From: Niveispirillum lacus
GTDB taxonomy: Bacteria; Pseudomonadota; Alphaproteobacteria; Azospirillales; Azospirillaceae
Length of the DNA stretch: 64,000 nucleotides
Direction: 5' to 3'
NCBI RefSeq assembly: GCF_002251795.1
Contig: NZ_NOXU01000031.1
Span: 248,001-312,000, forward strand
Below, one piece after another: positions 1-9,406 of this stretch; within the stretch, counting starts at the first letter, position 1; each line of letters begins with the position of its first letter. The notes beneath the pieces are model-generated. The model searched no databases and had not been told where the DNA came from. It saw only the letters and a program-made list of their open reading frames with translations. The translations under genes were made by a program, and so were the position numbers.

Positions 1-2
1 TG

Positions 3-341
3 GACATGGTGGGCGGAGATTATTTACCCCGCAATATCGAGTGTCTGGCCGTCGATGGCCGGCATGTCTCGATCGCATTTCTGCGCGGGCCCAAGGTGGA
101 ACTGAACCTCGCACCGGTCATGCTTAAACGCCTGACCCTGACCGGGTCCACCCTGCGGGCGCGGTCGTCAGTGCAGAAGGCGGCCCTGGCAGCGACTGTA
201 CGGGACAAGGTCTGGCCGCTTGTGACGGCCGGCAAGGTGCGCCCGGTCATTGCCACGACCTTCCCGCTGGAACAGGCGGCAGATGCACATCGGCTGATGG
301 AAAGCTCTGCCCATATCGGAAAGATCATGCTGGTTCTGTAA
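3..341 (+). CDS. Quinone oxidoreductase / zinc-type alcohol dehydrogenase, C-terminal part (5' end outside window)
   Basis: The reading frame is open from the first bases of the window, so the gene begins upstream and only about the last 112 residues are seen. The end matches the C-terminal part of NAD(P)H:quinone oxidoreductases of the MDR superfamily: a segment on raising or moving residues around a nucleotide domain, then the family's closing pattern 'PLEQAADAHRLMESSAHIGKIML', which in shorter form reads AADAHRLMES followed by GKI. MDR enzymes of this type reduce quinones or enones with NADPH in the cytosol. The catalytic and nucleotide-binding parts are not in view, so the substrate class cannot be fixed. 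Confidence 0.8.
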   Translation, partial: DMVGGDYLPRNIECLAVDGRHVSIAFLRGPKVELNLAPVMLKRLTLTGSTLRARSSVQKAALAATVRDKVWPLVTAGKVRPVIATTFPLEQAADAHRLMESSAHIGKIMLVL

Positions 342-527
342 GCCTGCTGCCTGTTTGGTAAAAAATCCCGTGGCTTGTCCCGTGCCGGGACGCTATAGGT
401 GATGCGTCGTTGACTTGTCCGTCCGGTTGGCTGCGCGGGGCCCCTCCCGCGCGCGACGGGCGGCTTTTGCGTTCATGGATCGATTTGCTACCGGCCCGAT
501 GGTCGGCAAAGCGTTTGAGGAGGAAGC

Positions 528-1130
528 ATGGCACTGCCCCTGATGCCGAAGGCCACCGCCGTGTGGCTGGTCGAAAATACCAGCCTGACCTTTGAGCAGG
601 TCGCGGAATTCTGCGGCATGCATGAGCTTGAGGTGCAGGCCATCGCCGATGGCGAGGTGGCGGTTGGCATGGTCGGCCGCGACCCAGTGGCCGGCGGTGA
701 ACTGACGGCGGAAGAGATTGCCCGTGTTGAGGCCAATCCCAACCTGAAACTGAAGATGCGCCATCAGGACCTGCCGCAGCCGGTGGCCCGTTCCAAGGGC
801 CCGCGCTACACACCGGTCACCAAGCGTGGCGACAAGCCCGATGCGATTGCTCACCTGCTGAAGGCCCATCCGGAATTGTCGGATGCACAGATCTGCAAGC
901 TGATCGGCACGACCAAGCCGACCATTGCTGCCGTTCGTGACAAGACCCATTGGAATTCCGCCAACATCAAGGCCCGTAACCCTGTGCTGCTGGGTCTGTG
1001 CAGCCAGCGCGAGTTGGATGCCGCCTTGGAGCGGGCCCGCCGTGGCCGTCCTGAGCTGGAAACCCCTGAAATGGACGCGGTGGACGAGGATATGGACCCG
1101 ACGCTGGCCGAGGGTGATCAGGAAGACTGA
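528..1130 (+). CDS. trcR: Cell-cycle transcriptional regulator TrcR (DUF1013 family)
   Basis: The 200-residue protein matches the DUF1013/TrcR family, which is almost confined to alphaproteobacteria. The N-terminal part (about 1-60) contains a helix-turn-helix-like stretch around FEQVAEFCGMHELEV. A second conserved block at about 95-150 contains SDAQICKLIGTTKPTI and the pattern HWNSANIKARNP. The C terminus is acidic. The start is well set by a strong AGGAGGAAG Shine-Dalgarno sequence just before the ATG. TrcR is reported as a cell-cycle-linked DNA-binding regulator; the assignment here is by family resemblance. A strong intrinsic terminator follows the stop codon, so the gene probably ends its own transcript. 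Confidence 0.88.
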   Translation: MALPLMPKATAVWLVENTSLTFEQVAEFCGMHELEVQAIADGEVAVGMVGRDPVAGGELTAEEIARVEANPNLKLKMRHQDLPQPVARSKGPRYTPVTKRGDKPDAIAHLLKAHPELSDAQICKLIGTTKPTIAAVRDKTHWNSANIKARNPVLLGLCSQRELDAALERARRGRPELETPEMDAVDEDMDPTLAEGDQED

Positions 1131-1156
1131 GCGGTACCTTGCGTTCATCGGAAATT

Positions 1157-1187
1157 GGCCGGCTTCCCTTGTGAAGCCGGCCTTTTT
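1157..1187 (+). terminator. Intrinsic terminator after trcR
   Basis: A perfect 10-base-pair stem (GGCCGGCTTC with GAAGCCGGCC, six-base loop) is followed at once by TTTTTCTTTT. It lies 26 bases after the trcR stop codon. Confidence 0.88.
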
Positions 1188-1245
1188 CTTTTCAGGCGTT
1201 GGTACGATATCCTGCTTCTCGACGGCTAACGCTATGGGGGGTGAA

Positions 1246-2253
1246 ATGGTGCAGTGGTTCTTCCATAATGATGACGAGCGTGTAGGCCCCCTGGAAGGGC
1301 AGGCGGCCCTGGATTATGTGCGTGCCCACCCCGACGCATTCTGCTGGCGCCATGGAATGGCCGAGTGGCTGCCGGTGCGGGCGGTCGCAGAACTGGTGCC
1401 GCAAGACAGCCCGTGGGGAACGGCTGGGGCGCCCCCGCCCCCGCCGCGCGGCGGCGCCCGTTATTCCCGTGCCGACCGGATCGATTTCAAGATCCACGGG
1501 CAGGAAATGCAGTTTGTGGAGGTTGAACTGGACCCTGGCGAAAGCGCCATCGCCGAAGCGGGGGCCATGGTCTACAAGGACCCGTCGGTGGAGATGCACA
1601 CAATCTTCGGCGATGGCAACGAGTCGGGCGGTTTCCTGGATAAGCTGATCGGTGCTGGCAAACGGGTGTTGACGGGAGAAAGCCTGTTTACCACCGTGTT
1701 CACCCAGGCGGGCCAGGGCAAGGCCCGCGTAGCGTTTGCGGCCCCGTTTCCGGGCACGATCCTGCCGCTGAACCTGGCAGACCTTGGTGGTGGCCTGATT
1801 TGCCAGAAGGACAGTTTCCTGGCGGCAGCCAAGGGGGTGTCAGTGGGCATCCATTTCCAGCGGCGTGTCCTGACCGGACTGTTCGGTGGTGAAGGTTTCA
1901 TCATGCAGAAGTTGACCGGCGACGGTTGGGTTTTCGCCCATGTCGGCGGGGCCGTCATGGAGCGGCAGTTAGCAGCGGGTGAAGTGCTGCATGTGGATAC
2001 GGGCTGCGTGGCCGCCTTTACGCCCGATATCGACTTTGATCTGGTGCAGGTGGGCGGGGTAAAATCCGTCCTGTTCGGCGGCGAAGGCCTGTTTTTTGCC
2101 ACGCTGCGCGGTCCGGGCCGGGTCTGGATTCAGTCATTGCCGTTCTCGCGGCTGGCGGGTCGGATGCTGTCAGCGGCCGTGCCGGGCGCCGGCAAGGGAG
2201 AGGGCAGCGTCCTGGGGCCGCTGGGTGAGTTTGTTATGGGGGGCAAACGCTGA
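1246..2253 (+). CDS. GYF_2-AIM24 fusion protein (TIGR00266 family)
   Basis: The 335-residue protein has two parts. Residues 1-55 look like a bacterial GYF_2 domain: WFFHNDDERVGPL, then a later WRHGMAEWLPV. After a proline/glycine-rich linker (PPPPPRGG), residues 75-320 match the AIM24/TIGR00266 family, with the typical GESAIAEAGAMVY, a glycine-rich middle and GEGFIMQKLTGDGWVF. AIM24 domains form a trimeric beta-prism; the bacterial function is not settled. GYF_2 domains are predicted peptide- or membrane-associated modules. The start at 1246 is preferred because of the GGGGGGTGA run just upstream; an in-frame ATG at 1234 is the alternative. A longer open frame upstream overlaps trcR and is not used. 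Confidence 0.8.
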   Translation: MVQWFFHNDDERVGPLEGQAALDYVRAHPDAFCWRHGMAEWLPVRAVAELVPQDSPWGTAGAPPPPPRGGARYSRADRIDFKIHGQEMQFVEVELDPGESAIAEAGAMVYKDPSVEMHTIFGDGNESGGFLDKLIGAGKRVLTGESLFTTVFTQAGQGKARVAFAAPFPGTILPLNLADLGGGLICQKDSFLAAAKGVSVGIHFQRRVLTGLFGGEGFIMQKLTGDGWVFAHVGGAVMERQLAAGEVLHVDTGCVAAFTPDIDFDLVQVGGVKSVLFGGEGLFFATLRGPGRVWIQSLPFSRLAGRMLSAAVPGAGKGEGSVLGPLGEFVMGGKR

Positions 2254-2384
2254 ACTTTGCGGTCGAACCGTGGTTCTGTGCGAATGGATAGCTTGCGGTG
2301 CCGAAGACATCGCGACAGGGTGACGGTGTGACCGGGCCACCGCCGTTCCGGTTGATCATGACCGACCGGTAAGAGGACGTCACA

Positions 2385-2732
2385 ATGGGCATCGTCATCC
2401 CTTTTCCAGGCGCCGCAGAACCTTTCAGCCGGGCGGTGACACTGGCCGATCAATTGGTCGATGTTACGGCAGGCCTGCCCCTGCTGGTGCATGCGGTTGA
2501 TGATCTTGGTCGGTCAGCGGAAAGCCTATGCCGCACGCTTCAAGGTGGGTTGATGGCCATGAACCAGGCATTTGGTCAGGCCTTGCGGGTCAATGCCGCG
2601 CATCACCAGATCCAGGTCGAAGCGCAGGCAGCGATTGATCTGGCCGCCACCAACCCGGAGGCCGCTGCCGCGCGGCTGACCGAACTGCGTGCGGATTATG
2701 CGCGACTGACGAGCCCGGACTTTCGCGCCTGA
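2385..2732 (+). CDS. Hypothetical protein, 115 residues
   Basis: No family was recognised. The protein is predicted to be mostly helical and rich in Ala and Leu, without a signal peptide or membrane segment. An AGAGGA ribosome-binding site lies eight bases before the ATG and codon use resembles that of the neighbours, so it is likely to be real. It sits alone between the AIM24 gene and the M16 peptidase pair. Confidence 0.6.
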   Translation: MGIVIPFPGAAEPFSRAVTLADQLVDVTAGLPLLVHAVDDLGRSAESLCRTLQGGLMAMNQAFGQALRVNAAHHQIQVEAQAAIDLAATNPEAAAARLTELRADYARLTSPDFRA

Positions 2733-2832
2733 CGCGTGGATTACAATGCGTTCACCTTAATTCCATTGGCTTTCCATCCACCCCGCGCCAGAGTGTGGCC
2801 CATGTGCCCCGAGCCGGGAGGAAAGAAGCCTC

Positions 2833-4269
2833 GTGAACCAGAATGCACGTCCTCAACAAAGCCGCCGCTGGCGCCTGCTGGCGGCCGGCGTCGTGTTGTC
2901 GGCTTTTGTCAGCCTTGCGGCTACCCTGCCGTCTGCCGCCCGCGTCTTTGATCCGGAGACCTTCACCCTGAAAAATGGGATGCAGGTGGTGGTGATCAAT
3001 AATCCCCGTGCCCCGGTCGTCAGCCATATGGTCTGGTATAAGGTGGGGTCGGCAGATGAGACGCCGGGCAAATCCGGTCTGGCCCATTATCTTGAGCATC
3101 TGATGTTCAAGGGCACAGACAAAATGAAGCCGTCAGAGTTTTCCCGCACGGTGGCCCGCAATGGCGGGCGCGACAACGCCTTCACCGCTTATGATTATAC
3201 GGCCTATTTCGAGAATATCGCCCGTGACCGCCTGGAACTGGTCATGGGGATGGAGGCCGATCGGATGGTGAACCTGCGTCTCACCGATGAGATTGTTCTG
3301 CCTGAACGTCAGGTGATTCAGGAGGAACGGCGGCAGCGGACCGAGAATGAGCCGGCATCGCGCCTGTTCGAGCAGATGTACAGCCTGCTGTTTGTGCACC
3401 ACCCCTATGGCACCCCCATCATCGGTTGGATGCATGAAATTGAGAAATTGACCACCCAGGACGCCCTGGATTTCTACAAACGTCATTATGCGCCCAACAA
3501 TGCCATCCTGGTGGTGGCGGGCGATATCACGGCCAAAGAACTGAAGCCGCTGGCGGAGAAGACCTATGGTCAGATCGCACCAGTGGACAATATCCCAGCG
3601 CGTGTGCGGGTGACCGAACCCCCCACCGAGGGTGCGCGGCGCATCACCCTGACCGATGATCAGGTGCGCCAGCCCAATTGGACCCGGATGTGGCGGGCCC
3701 CCAGCTATAATGCCGGGGAGAAACAGCATGCCTATCCGCTGGAAGTGCTGGAAAACATTCTGGCCGATGGGGCCACCTCCCGGCTGTACCGGTCGCTGGT
3801 GGTGGAACAGAAAATCGCGGCGGGGGTGAACCTGTCCTATAATGCCTCTGCTCTGGACCTTGGCACCTTGTCCATTTCCGCCACCCCAGCTCCTGGGCAG
3901 GATGTGGCCGCCATGGAGGCGGCCATTGACGCCGAGTTGGCGAAACTGCTGTCAGGCGGTGTAACCGATGCCGAAGTGGCATCGGCCAAAGTCCGCCTGC
4001 GTCGCGACGCGATCTTTGCCCGCGACAGCCTGCAGGGTCCGGCCTACGCTTTTGGTGTCGCGCTGACCACCGGGCAGACGGTGGCCGATGTGGAAGCGTG
4101 GCCCGATCGGATTGCAGCGGTTACCCGTGAGCAGGTTGAGGCAGCCGCCCGCCATGTTCTGTCTCAGGGTAACCATGTCACCGGCATCCTGATGCCCGCC
4201 GAACCGGCGGCGACCGCCGCTTCGGCGCCGCCGACTGCCGCGCCGGCCACCGTCGGGGGAAGCAAATGA
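2833..4269 (+). CDS. M16 family zinc peptidase, catalytic member of a pair
   Basis: The 478-residue protein is an insulinase/processing-peptidase (M16) homologue. An N-terminal signal sequence (about 1-36, with a hydrophobic VVLSAFVSLAATLPSAA core) predicts export to the periplasm. The inverted zinc motif HYLEH is at residues 85-89, and an acidic stretch around PERQVIQEER supplies the usual third ligand region. A second M16 C-terminal domain spans about 200-440. The last 30 residues are an Ala/Pro-rich tail. The start is a GTG after GGGAGGAAAG. The stop overlaps the next start by four bases, so the two peptidases are co-translated and probably form a heterodimer, as in other bacterial M16 pairs. 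Confidence 0.9.
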   Translation: MNQNARPQQSRRWRLLAAGVVLSAFVSLAATLPSAARVFDPETFTLKNGMQVVVINNPRAPVVSHMVWYKVGSADETPGKSGLAHYLEHLMFKGTDKMKPSEFSRTVARNGGRDNAFTAYDYTAYFENIARDRLELVMGMEADRMVNLRLTDEIVLPERQVIQEERRQRTENEPASRLFEQMYSLLFVHHPYGTPIIGWMHEIEKLTTQDALDFYKRHYAPNNAILVVAGDITAKELKPLAEKTYGQIAPVDNIPARVRVTEPPTEGARRITLTDDQVRQPNWTRMWRAPSYNAGEKQHAYPLEVLENILADGATSRLYRSLVVEQKIAAGVNLSYNASALDLGTLSISATPAPGQDVAAMEAAIDAELAKLLSGGVTDAEVASAKVRLRRDAIFARDSLQGPAYAFGVALTTGQTVADVEAWPDRIAAVTREQVEAAARHVLSQGNHVTGILMPAEPAATAASAPPTAAPATVGGSK

Positions 4270-5675
4270 TGGATTTTACCAAGATGATCCACCGCGCCGG
4301 TCTGTTGCTGCTGGCTGTCGTCGCCATGCTTGTCCCCAGCCTGCCTGCCGCCGCCGTCGATATTGAAAAGGTGGTTAGCAAGGGTGAGATAGAGGCCTGG
4401 CTGGTCCGGGACACCAAGAACCCAATCATCGCGATGCAGTTCGCGTTTGAAGGCGGAACGGAGCGTGATCCGGCCGATAAGCTGGGCCTCGCCATTATGG
4501 TTGCCAGCACCATGGATGAAGGGGCAGGGAACCTGGACAGCCAGGCATTTCAGGGCAAGCTGGATGAAAACTCCATCACCCTTTCCTTTAATGCCGGTCG
4601 TGACGCATTCGTTGGCCAGTTGGTCACCTTGCGGGAGACAAAGGACACGGCCTTCGATCTGATGCGTTTGGCCCTGACCCAGCCGCGCTTTGACATGGAA
4701 GCTGTCGAGCGCATCCGCGGACAGTTGCAGACCAGTCTCCGCCGGTCACAAGCCGATCCCAGTTACTGGGCGCAACTCGCCTTTGGATATGCCTTATTCC
4801 CCAATCATCCCTATGGTTTGCCACAGCGCGGCTTTACCGAAACCCTGGCGGCCATCACCCGTGATGATCTGGTGCAGTTCGCCCGTACCCGCCTGTCCCG
4901 GCAGGGCTTAAAAGTCGCCGTTTCGGGCGATATCACCGCCAAGGAACTGGCGCCGCTGCTGGATAAGCTGTTCGGTGCGCTGCCGGTCAAGGCCACACTG
5001 GCGCCGGTGGCCGATGTAACGCCTGCCGCGCAGGGAAAGACCATTCTGGTCCCCCGCCCCATTCCGCAGACTGTCATGGTTCTCGCCCATAGCGGTCTGG
5101 ATCGGTCGGACCCGGACTGGTATGCCGCGACCATCGTGAATTATGTCCTTGGCGGTGGTGGCTTCTCCTCCCGTCTCATGGACGAAGTCAGGGAAAAGCG
5201 GGGCCTGACCTATGGTATCGGGTCCTCGCTGCAAAGCTTTGACCATGCCAACCTGATCACTGTCAGTGGCTCGACGGTCAATGAGAAGGCAGCGGAGGCC
5301 ATTTCGGTTACGAAACAGATCTGGGGGGAAGTGGCCAAGAATGGGATTACGGAGGCCGAACTGCGTGATGCCCAAACCTATCTGACGGGGTCGTTCCCGC
5401 TGCAGTTCACCAATAACGGGGCGATTGCCGGTCTGTTGTTGCAGGTACAGCGTGATGATTTGGGTATCGATTTTCTGAACAAGCGCAACGACCTGCTGAA
5501 TGCCGTAACCATTTCGGATGTGAAACGTGTGGCGGACCGCCTTCTTGACCCTGAGAAACTGACCACGGTGCTGGTCGGTCAACCGGTGGGGATTGAGCCC
5601 ACAGGAACCTTTGTCATGCAGGGTCAAAAAATCGGGATTGTGGGTCCAGAGGCGCTTTTGGACCAACCCAAATGA
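4266..5675 (+). CDS. M16 family peptidase-like protein, non-catalytic partner
   Basis: The 469-residue protein has the two-domain M16 fold and an N-terminal signal sequence (LLLLAVVAMLVPSLPAAA), but the zinc site is lost: where HxxEH is expected it reads MVASTMDEGAG. The C-terminal domain keeps the substrate-binding RxxY-type region around EVREKRGLTYGIGSSL. In M16 heterodimers (as in mitochondrial MPP alpha/beta) the inactive subunit helps bind substrate. The ATG overlaps the preceding stop codon (ATGA), which supports coupled expression with the catalytic subunit. A bidirectional terminator follows. Confidence 0.9.
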   Translation: MMDFTKMIHRAGLLLLAVVAMLVPSLPAAAVDIEKVVSKGEIEAWLVRDTKNPIIAMQFAFEGGTERDPADKLGLAIMVASTMDEGAGNLDSQAFQGKLDENSITLSFNAGRDAFVGQLVTLRETKDTAFDLMRLALTQPRFDMEAVERIRGQLQTSLRRSQADPSYWAQLAFGYALFPNHPYGLPQRGFTETLAAITRDDLVQFARTRLSRQGLKVAVSGDITAKELAPLLDKLFGALPVKATLAPVADVTPAAQGKTILVPRPIPQTVMVLAHSGLDRSDPDWYAATIVNYVLGGGGFSSRLMDEVREKRGLTYGIGSSLQSFDHANLITVSGSTVNEKAAEAISVTKQIWGEVAKNGITEAELRDAQTYLTGSFPLQFTNNGAIAGLLLQVQRDDLGIDFLNKRNDLLNAVTISDVKRVADRLLDPEKLTTVLVGQPVGIEPTGTFVMQGQKIGIVGPEALLDQPK

Positions 5676-5699
5676 TCCCTCTGCCATAAGCAGAAAAGA

Positions 5700-5727
5700 A
5701 AAGGGGCGGCCAATCAGCCGCCCCTTT
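5700..5727. terminator. Bidirectional intrinsic terminator between the M16 pair and purF
   Basis: A perfect stem (AAGGGGCGGC with GCCGCCCCTT, loop CAATCA) lies between the converging genes. On the minus strand the hairpin is followed by TTTTCTTTTC, so it is strongest as the terminator of the radA-cvpA-purF operon. On the plus strand only three T residues follow. Confidence 0.8.
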
Positions 5728-5755
5728 GCGTTCTGACGGGCTGATGGCGTGCCGT

Positions 5756-7207
5756 TCAGGCGCGCTTGGCCCCGATATAGGCCACATCACTGCGGCCCGT
5801 ATCGAAATCGGTCAGCGGGATCGGGTATTCGCCGGTGAAGCAGGCGTCGCAATATTGCGGCAGATCGCCATCGCGCTTGGCATGGTCCAGCGACTTGTAC
5901 AGCCCGTCCAGCGAGATGAAAGCCAGACTGTCGGCATTGATGAAAGAGCGCATTTCTTCCACCGTCATGCGGTGGGCGAGCAGCTTTTCCTTTTCCGGCG
6001 TGTCGATACCGTAGAAACAGGGATGGCTGGTCGGCGGGCTGGAAATGCGCATATGCACTTCCTTGGCGCCGGCATCGCGCATCATCTCAACGATCTTCAC
6101 CGATGTGGTGCCGCGAACAATACTGTCATCCACCAGAATGATGCGCTTGCCCTCAATAAAATGCCGGTTGGCATTATGCTTGAGCTTCACGCCCAGGCGG
6201 CGGATTTTGTCCGTTGGCTGAATGAAGGTGCGGCCGACATAATGGTTGCGGATAATTCCCAGATCGAAGGGAATACCGCTCTCTTCCGCGTAGCCCAGGG
6301 CCGCCGGCACACCGGAATCCGGCACGGGGATCACCAGGTCAGCGTCGATATGGCTTTCGATGGCCAGTTGCGCACCGATCTTCTTGCGCACGCCATAGAC
6401 AGAGTGCCCTTCCATGAAGCTGTCCGGGCGGGCGAAATAGATATACTCAAAAATACAGAATTTGGAGCCGGTCTGCTGGAACGGGCGCAGCGACTGCACG
6501 CCGTTCTTGTCCAGCACCACCATCTCGCCCGGCGCGATATCGCGCACATACTCGGCGCCGATAATGTCCAGTGCCACGGTCTCAGAGGCCAGCACATGGG
6601 TATCGCCCAGACGGCCCAGGACCAGCGGACGCACACCATGCGGGTCACGCACGCCCACAACCTGATCCTTGGCCATGCAGACCAGGGAATAGGCACCCTC
6701 AATCTGACGCAACGCGTCCACCAGACGGTCGATGACCGAACCGTTACGGCTTGTCGCCATCAGATGGATGATGGTCTCGGTATCGGAGGTCGACTGGAAC
6801 AGGCAGCCGCGGCGCACCAACTGCCGGCGCAACTGCATGGCATTGGTCAAGTTGCCGTTATGGGCCAGGGCGAAGCCGCCGAACTCAAACTCTGCGAAAA
6901 GCGGCTGCACATTGCGCAGCGAGCGTTCGCCGGTGGTGGCATAACGCACATGGCCGATGGCGATGTCACCGGTCAGGTTGCGCATAACCGTTTCGCTGCC
7001 AAAGATATCCCCGACCTGGCCCAGGGCCCGATGCTGGGGGAAATCCTGACCGTCGAAGCTGACGATACCTGCCGCCTCCTGACCGCGATGCTGGAGCGCA
7101 TGCAGGCCCAGCGCCACAAGCGCCGCTGCATCCTGGGGACCGTACACACCGAAGACGCCGCACTCCTCGCGCAGCTTGTCGTCGTCGAAGGGATGGGTCG
7201 TGAGCAT
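5756..7207 (-). CDS. purF: Amidophosphoribosyltransferase
   Basis: The enzyme transfers ammonia from glutamine to PRPP, the first committed step of purine synthesis. The 483-residue protein starts with a short propeptide before Cys16 (EECGVFGVYG), which becomes the N-terminal nucleophile of the glutaminase domain. The phosphoribosyltransferase domain carries the PRPP loop ILVDDSIVRGTTS near residue 360. Cysteines in KFCIFEY, SHPCFYG and YCDACFTGEYP match the 4Fe-4S ligands of the Bacillus subtilis type, unlike E. coli PurF. It is the last gene of radA-cvpA-purF, 60 bases after cvpA. Confidence 0.97.
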   Translation of the reverse strand: MLTTHPFDDDKLREECGVFGVYGPQDAAALVALGLHALQHRGQEAAGIVSFDGQDFPQHRALGQVGDIFGSETVMRNLTGDIAIGHVRYATTGERSLRNVQPLFAEFEFGGFALAHNGNLTNAMQLRRQLVRRGCLFQSTSDTETIIHLMATSRNGSVIDRLVDALRQIEGAYSLVCMAKDQVVGVRDPHGVRPLVLGRLGDTHVLASETVALDIIGAEYVRDIAPGEMVVLDKNGVQSLRPFQQTGSKFCIFEYIYFARPDSFMEGHSVYGVRKKIGAQLAIESHIDADLVIPVPDSGVPAALGYAEESGIPFDLGIIRNHYVGRTFIQPTDKIRRLGVKLKHNANRHFIEGKRIILVDDSIVRGTTSVKIVEMMRDAGAKEVHMRISSPPTSHPCFYGIDTPEKEKLLAHRMTVEEMRSFINADSLAFISLDGLYKSLDHAKRDGDLPQYCDACFTGEYPIPLTDFDTGRSDVAYIGAKRA

Positions 7208-7267
7208 GGGCAGGGCGCCTTTCGCGGGGAAGATGGTGTCCGGTGGGGTCGTGTTCTAAGGCCCGGT

Positions 7268-7993
7268 TCAGCGTTGGTCCCCTTCGGGACGTCGATCCGG
7301 TTGGTCTGGTTGCGGCTGATCGGTGCTTTTGATCACCTGGTCAAGACGACCAAGATCTTCGGCATTATAGCCGCGATCCGTCTCCGGCACAGCCGCGTTC
7401 CCCGCAGATGTGGGGCGCGGATTGGCCAGTCGTTCCAGGGTGCGTCGCGCGTTCTCGGCTTCCTCCAGCCGCTGTTGGGCGCGTTGCGCCTCGCGCTGCG
7501 CTGGGGACAGGTCGGCATTGGGCAGGAAGTCGCGCAGAATGTCGGCACCGGTTTCCAGGAAAGGGCGCGACTTCGCCTCGCGTAGCCAGACCGGTTGTTC
7601 CGGCCAGAGCCAGGCAGCAAAAAGAAAAGCCAGCGACACCAGCACCGCACCCCGCACCACCCCGAAGGCAAAGCCCAGCGACCGGTCGATGGCCGAGAGG
7701 CTGCTTTCCTGCACCTTGCCGGAAATGGTGCTGGTCACCACCGAGAGCGCGATCAGCGACAAGGTAAAGACGCCGAGAATGGTGACGCCATCGGCGACAT
7801 ATTGGGTGCTGATATAGGTGCGGGTGTAGGGCGCTGCCGCCGGAAACAGCCAGAGGGTGGCCAGGGCCGCACCAATCCAGGCGGCGACCGACAGCACTTC
7901 GCGCACGAAACCGCGCGCAAACGCCATCAAGGCCGAGATCAGCAGGACGGTGACGACGGCAACGTCAACGGGGTTCAGGCTGCTGCCTTCCAT
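7268..7993 (-). CDS. cvpA: CvpA family membrane protein
   Basis: The 241-residue protein has about four hydrophobic segments in residues 8-130, with the family hallmark ARGFVREVLSVAAW near residues 25-40 and a conserved SAIDRSLGFAFGVVRG. The last 90 residues are charged and predicted cytoplasmic, with a coiled-coil-like Ala/Glu/Arg stretch. CvpA proteins are inner-membrane proteins first linked to colicin V production and later to envelope stress and purine-linked operons; the molecular role is unclear. It starts 12 bases after radA and precedes purF, a common alphaproteobacterial gene order. Confidence 0.92.
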   Translation of the reverse strand: MEGSSLNPVDVAVVTVLLISALMAFARGFVREVLSVAAWIGAALATLWLFPAAAPYTRTYISTQYVADGVTILGVFTLSLIALSVVTSTISGKVQESSLSAIDRSLGFAFGVVRGAVLVSLAFLFAAWLWPEQPVWLREAKSRPFLETGADILRDFLPNADLSPAQREAQRAQQRLEEAENARRTLERLANPRPTSAGNAAVPETDRGYNAEDLGRLDQVIKSTDQPQPDQPDRRPEGDQR

Positions 7994-8005
7994 GCGGCTT
8001 CCCCC

Positions 8006-9406
8006 TCAATCCCGGCTGCGTGGCGGGCGCGGTGGTGCGTCCGCCTGGAACAATGGCAACAGATCGGACAGATGGTCCAGTTCGATACGCCGCAACCCTT
8101 CCGCCGAACCATCGCCGCGCGACCGGCGCGGCTGTGGCATCAGGGCACGGTTGAAGCCCAGTTTGGCGGCTTCCTTCAAACGCTGGTCGGTCTGGCTGAC
8201 CGCGCGGATATCGCCCGACAGGCCGATTTCGCCAAAAACAACAGCATCGGCCGGCACCGGTTCCCCCGTCAGGGAACTGATCAGGGCAGCAGCAACCGCC
8301 AGATCGGCAGCGGGTTCGGAGATTTTCAGGCCGCCGGCCACCGACAGGTAAACATCGTTGGCCCCGATGGCAACGCCGCAACGAGCCTCCAGCACGGCCA
8401 GAACCATGGCGAGGCGCGACGTGTCCCAGCCCACGACGGCCCGCCGCGGCGTGCCCAGCGGTGAGGGGGCAACCAGGGCCTGCACCTCCACCAACACGGG
8501 TCGTGTCCCCTCCAGCCCGGCGAAGACCGCGGTCCCGGTAATGTCGCGGCGGCGGTCGGCCAGAAACAGTTCGGACGGGTTCGGCACCTCGACCAACCCA
8601 TCCTCCCCCATTTCGAACACGCCGATTTCATCGGTGGCCCCGAAACGGTTCTTGACCGCGCGCAGGATGCGGAACTGGTGCCCGCGCTCCCCTTCAAAAT
8701 AAAGCACGGTGTCGACCATATGTTCCAGGACGCGAGGGCCTGCGATTTGCCCATCCTTGGTCACATGGCCCACGATCAACAGGGTGATGCCCTTGCGCTT
8801 GGCCACCCGGATCAGTTCCGCCGAACAGGCCCGCACCTGGGCCACGGTGCCCGGCGCGCTGTCCAGATTGTCGATATACATGGTCTGGATCGAATCGATC
8901 ACCGCGACCTGTGGCCCATCGGCGGCTTCCAGGCTGGCCACGATATCGCGGACATTGTTGGCTGATGCCAATTGGACGGGTGCGTTCGCCAGACCCAGAC
9001 GGGATGCGCGCATGCGCACCTGATCGACCGCTTCCTCCCCGCTGATATAGGCGCAGCGTGTGTCCTGGGCCAGGCAGCAGGTTGCCTGCAGCAAGAGGGT
9101 GGATTTGCCGATGCCGGGGTCACCGCCCACCAGCAGGGCCGAGCCATGGACCAGACCGCCGCCGCAGACGCGGTCAAATTCCTGGATGCCCGTCATACGA
9201 CGGGGCGCATCGGCCGGGACACCAGAGAGAGCAACAAATTCGATCTTGCGCCCGCCGCCGGCCTTGCCCAGCCCCTTGGGCATGGCATCGGCCACCTGCT
9301 CTTCGACAAGTGTGTTCCATTCACCGCAAGCGTCGCACTTGCCCGACCATTTGGGGAAGCTGGCGCCGCAATTCTGGCAGACATATTTGCTGGTGGCGCG
9401 GGCCAA
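8006..9406 (-). CDS. radA: DNA repair protein RadA
   Basis: RadA is a RecA-like ATPase that promotes branch migration in recombination and repair. In this 466-residue protein the N-terminal zinc finger uses Cys10, Cys13, Cys24 and Cys27. The Walker A motif is GGDPGIGKST at 94-103. The RadA-specific KNRFG motif follows in the middle of the protein, and the C-terminal Lon-like domain contains the DLAVAAALISS and FGEIGLSG motifs. It is the first gene of an apparent operon with cvpA and purF. Confidence 0.96.
   Translation of the reverse strand: MARATSKYVCQNCGASFPKWSGKCDACGEWNTLVEEQVADAMPKGLGKAGGGRKIEFVALSGVPADAPRRMTGIQEFDRVCGGGLVHGSALLVGGDPGIGKSTLLLQATCCLAQDTRCAYISGEEAVDQVRMRASRLGLANAPVQLASANNVRDIVASLEAADGPQVAVIDSIQTMYIDNLDSAPGTVAQVRACSAELIRVAKRKGITLLIVGHVTKDGQIAGPRVLEHMVDTVLYFEGERGHQFRILRAVKNRFGATDEIGVFEMGEDGLVEVPNPSELFLADRRRDITGTAVFAGLEGTRPVLVEVQALVAPSPLGTPRRAVVGWDTSRLAMVLAVLEARCGVAIGANDVYLSVAGGLKISEPAADLAVAAALISSLTGEPVPADAVVFGEIGLSGDIRAVSQTDQRLKEAAKLGFNRALMPQPRRSRGDGSAEGLRRIELDHLSDLLPLFQADAPPRPPRSRD

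Noticed and set aside
5726-7585. Plus-strand open frame of 619 codons
   Set aside because: It is antisense to purF and cvpA, which have clear family motifs; it has no recognisable domain.
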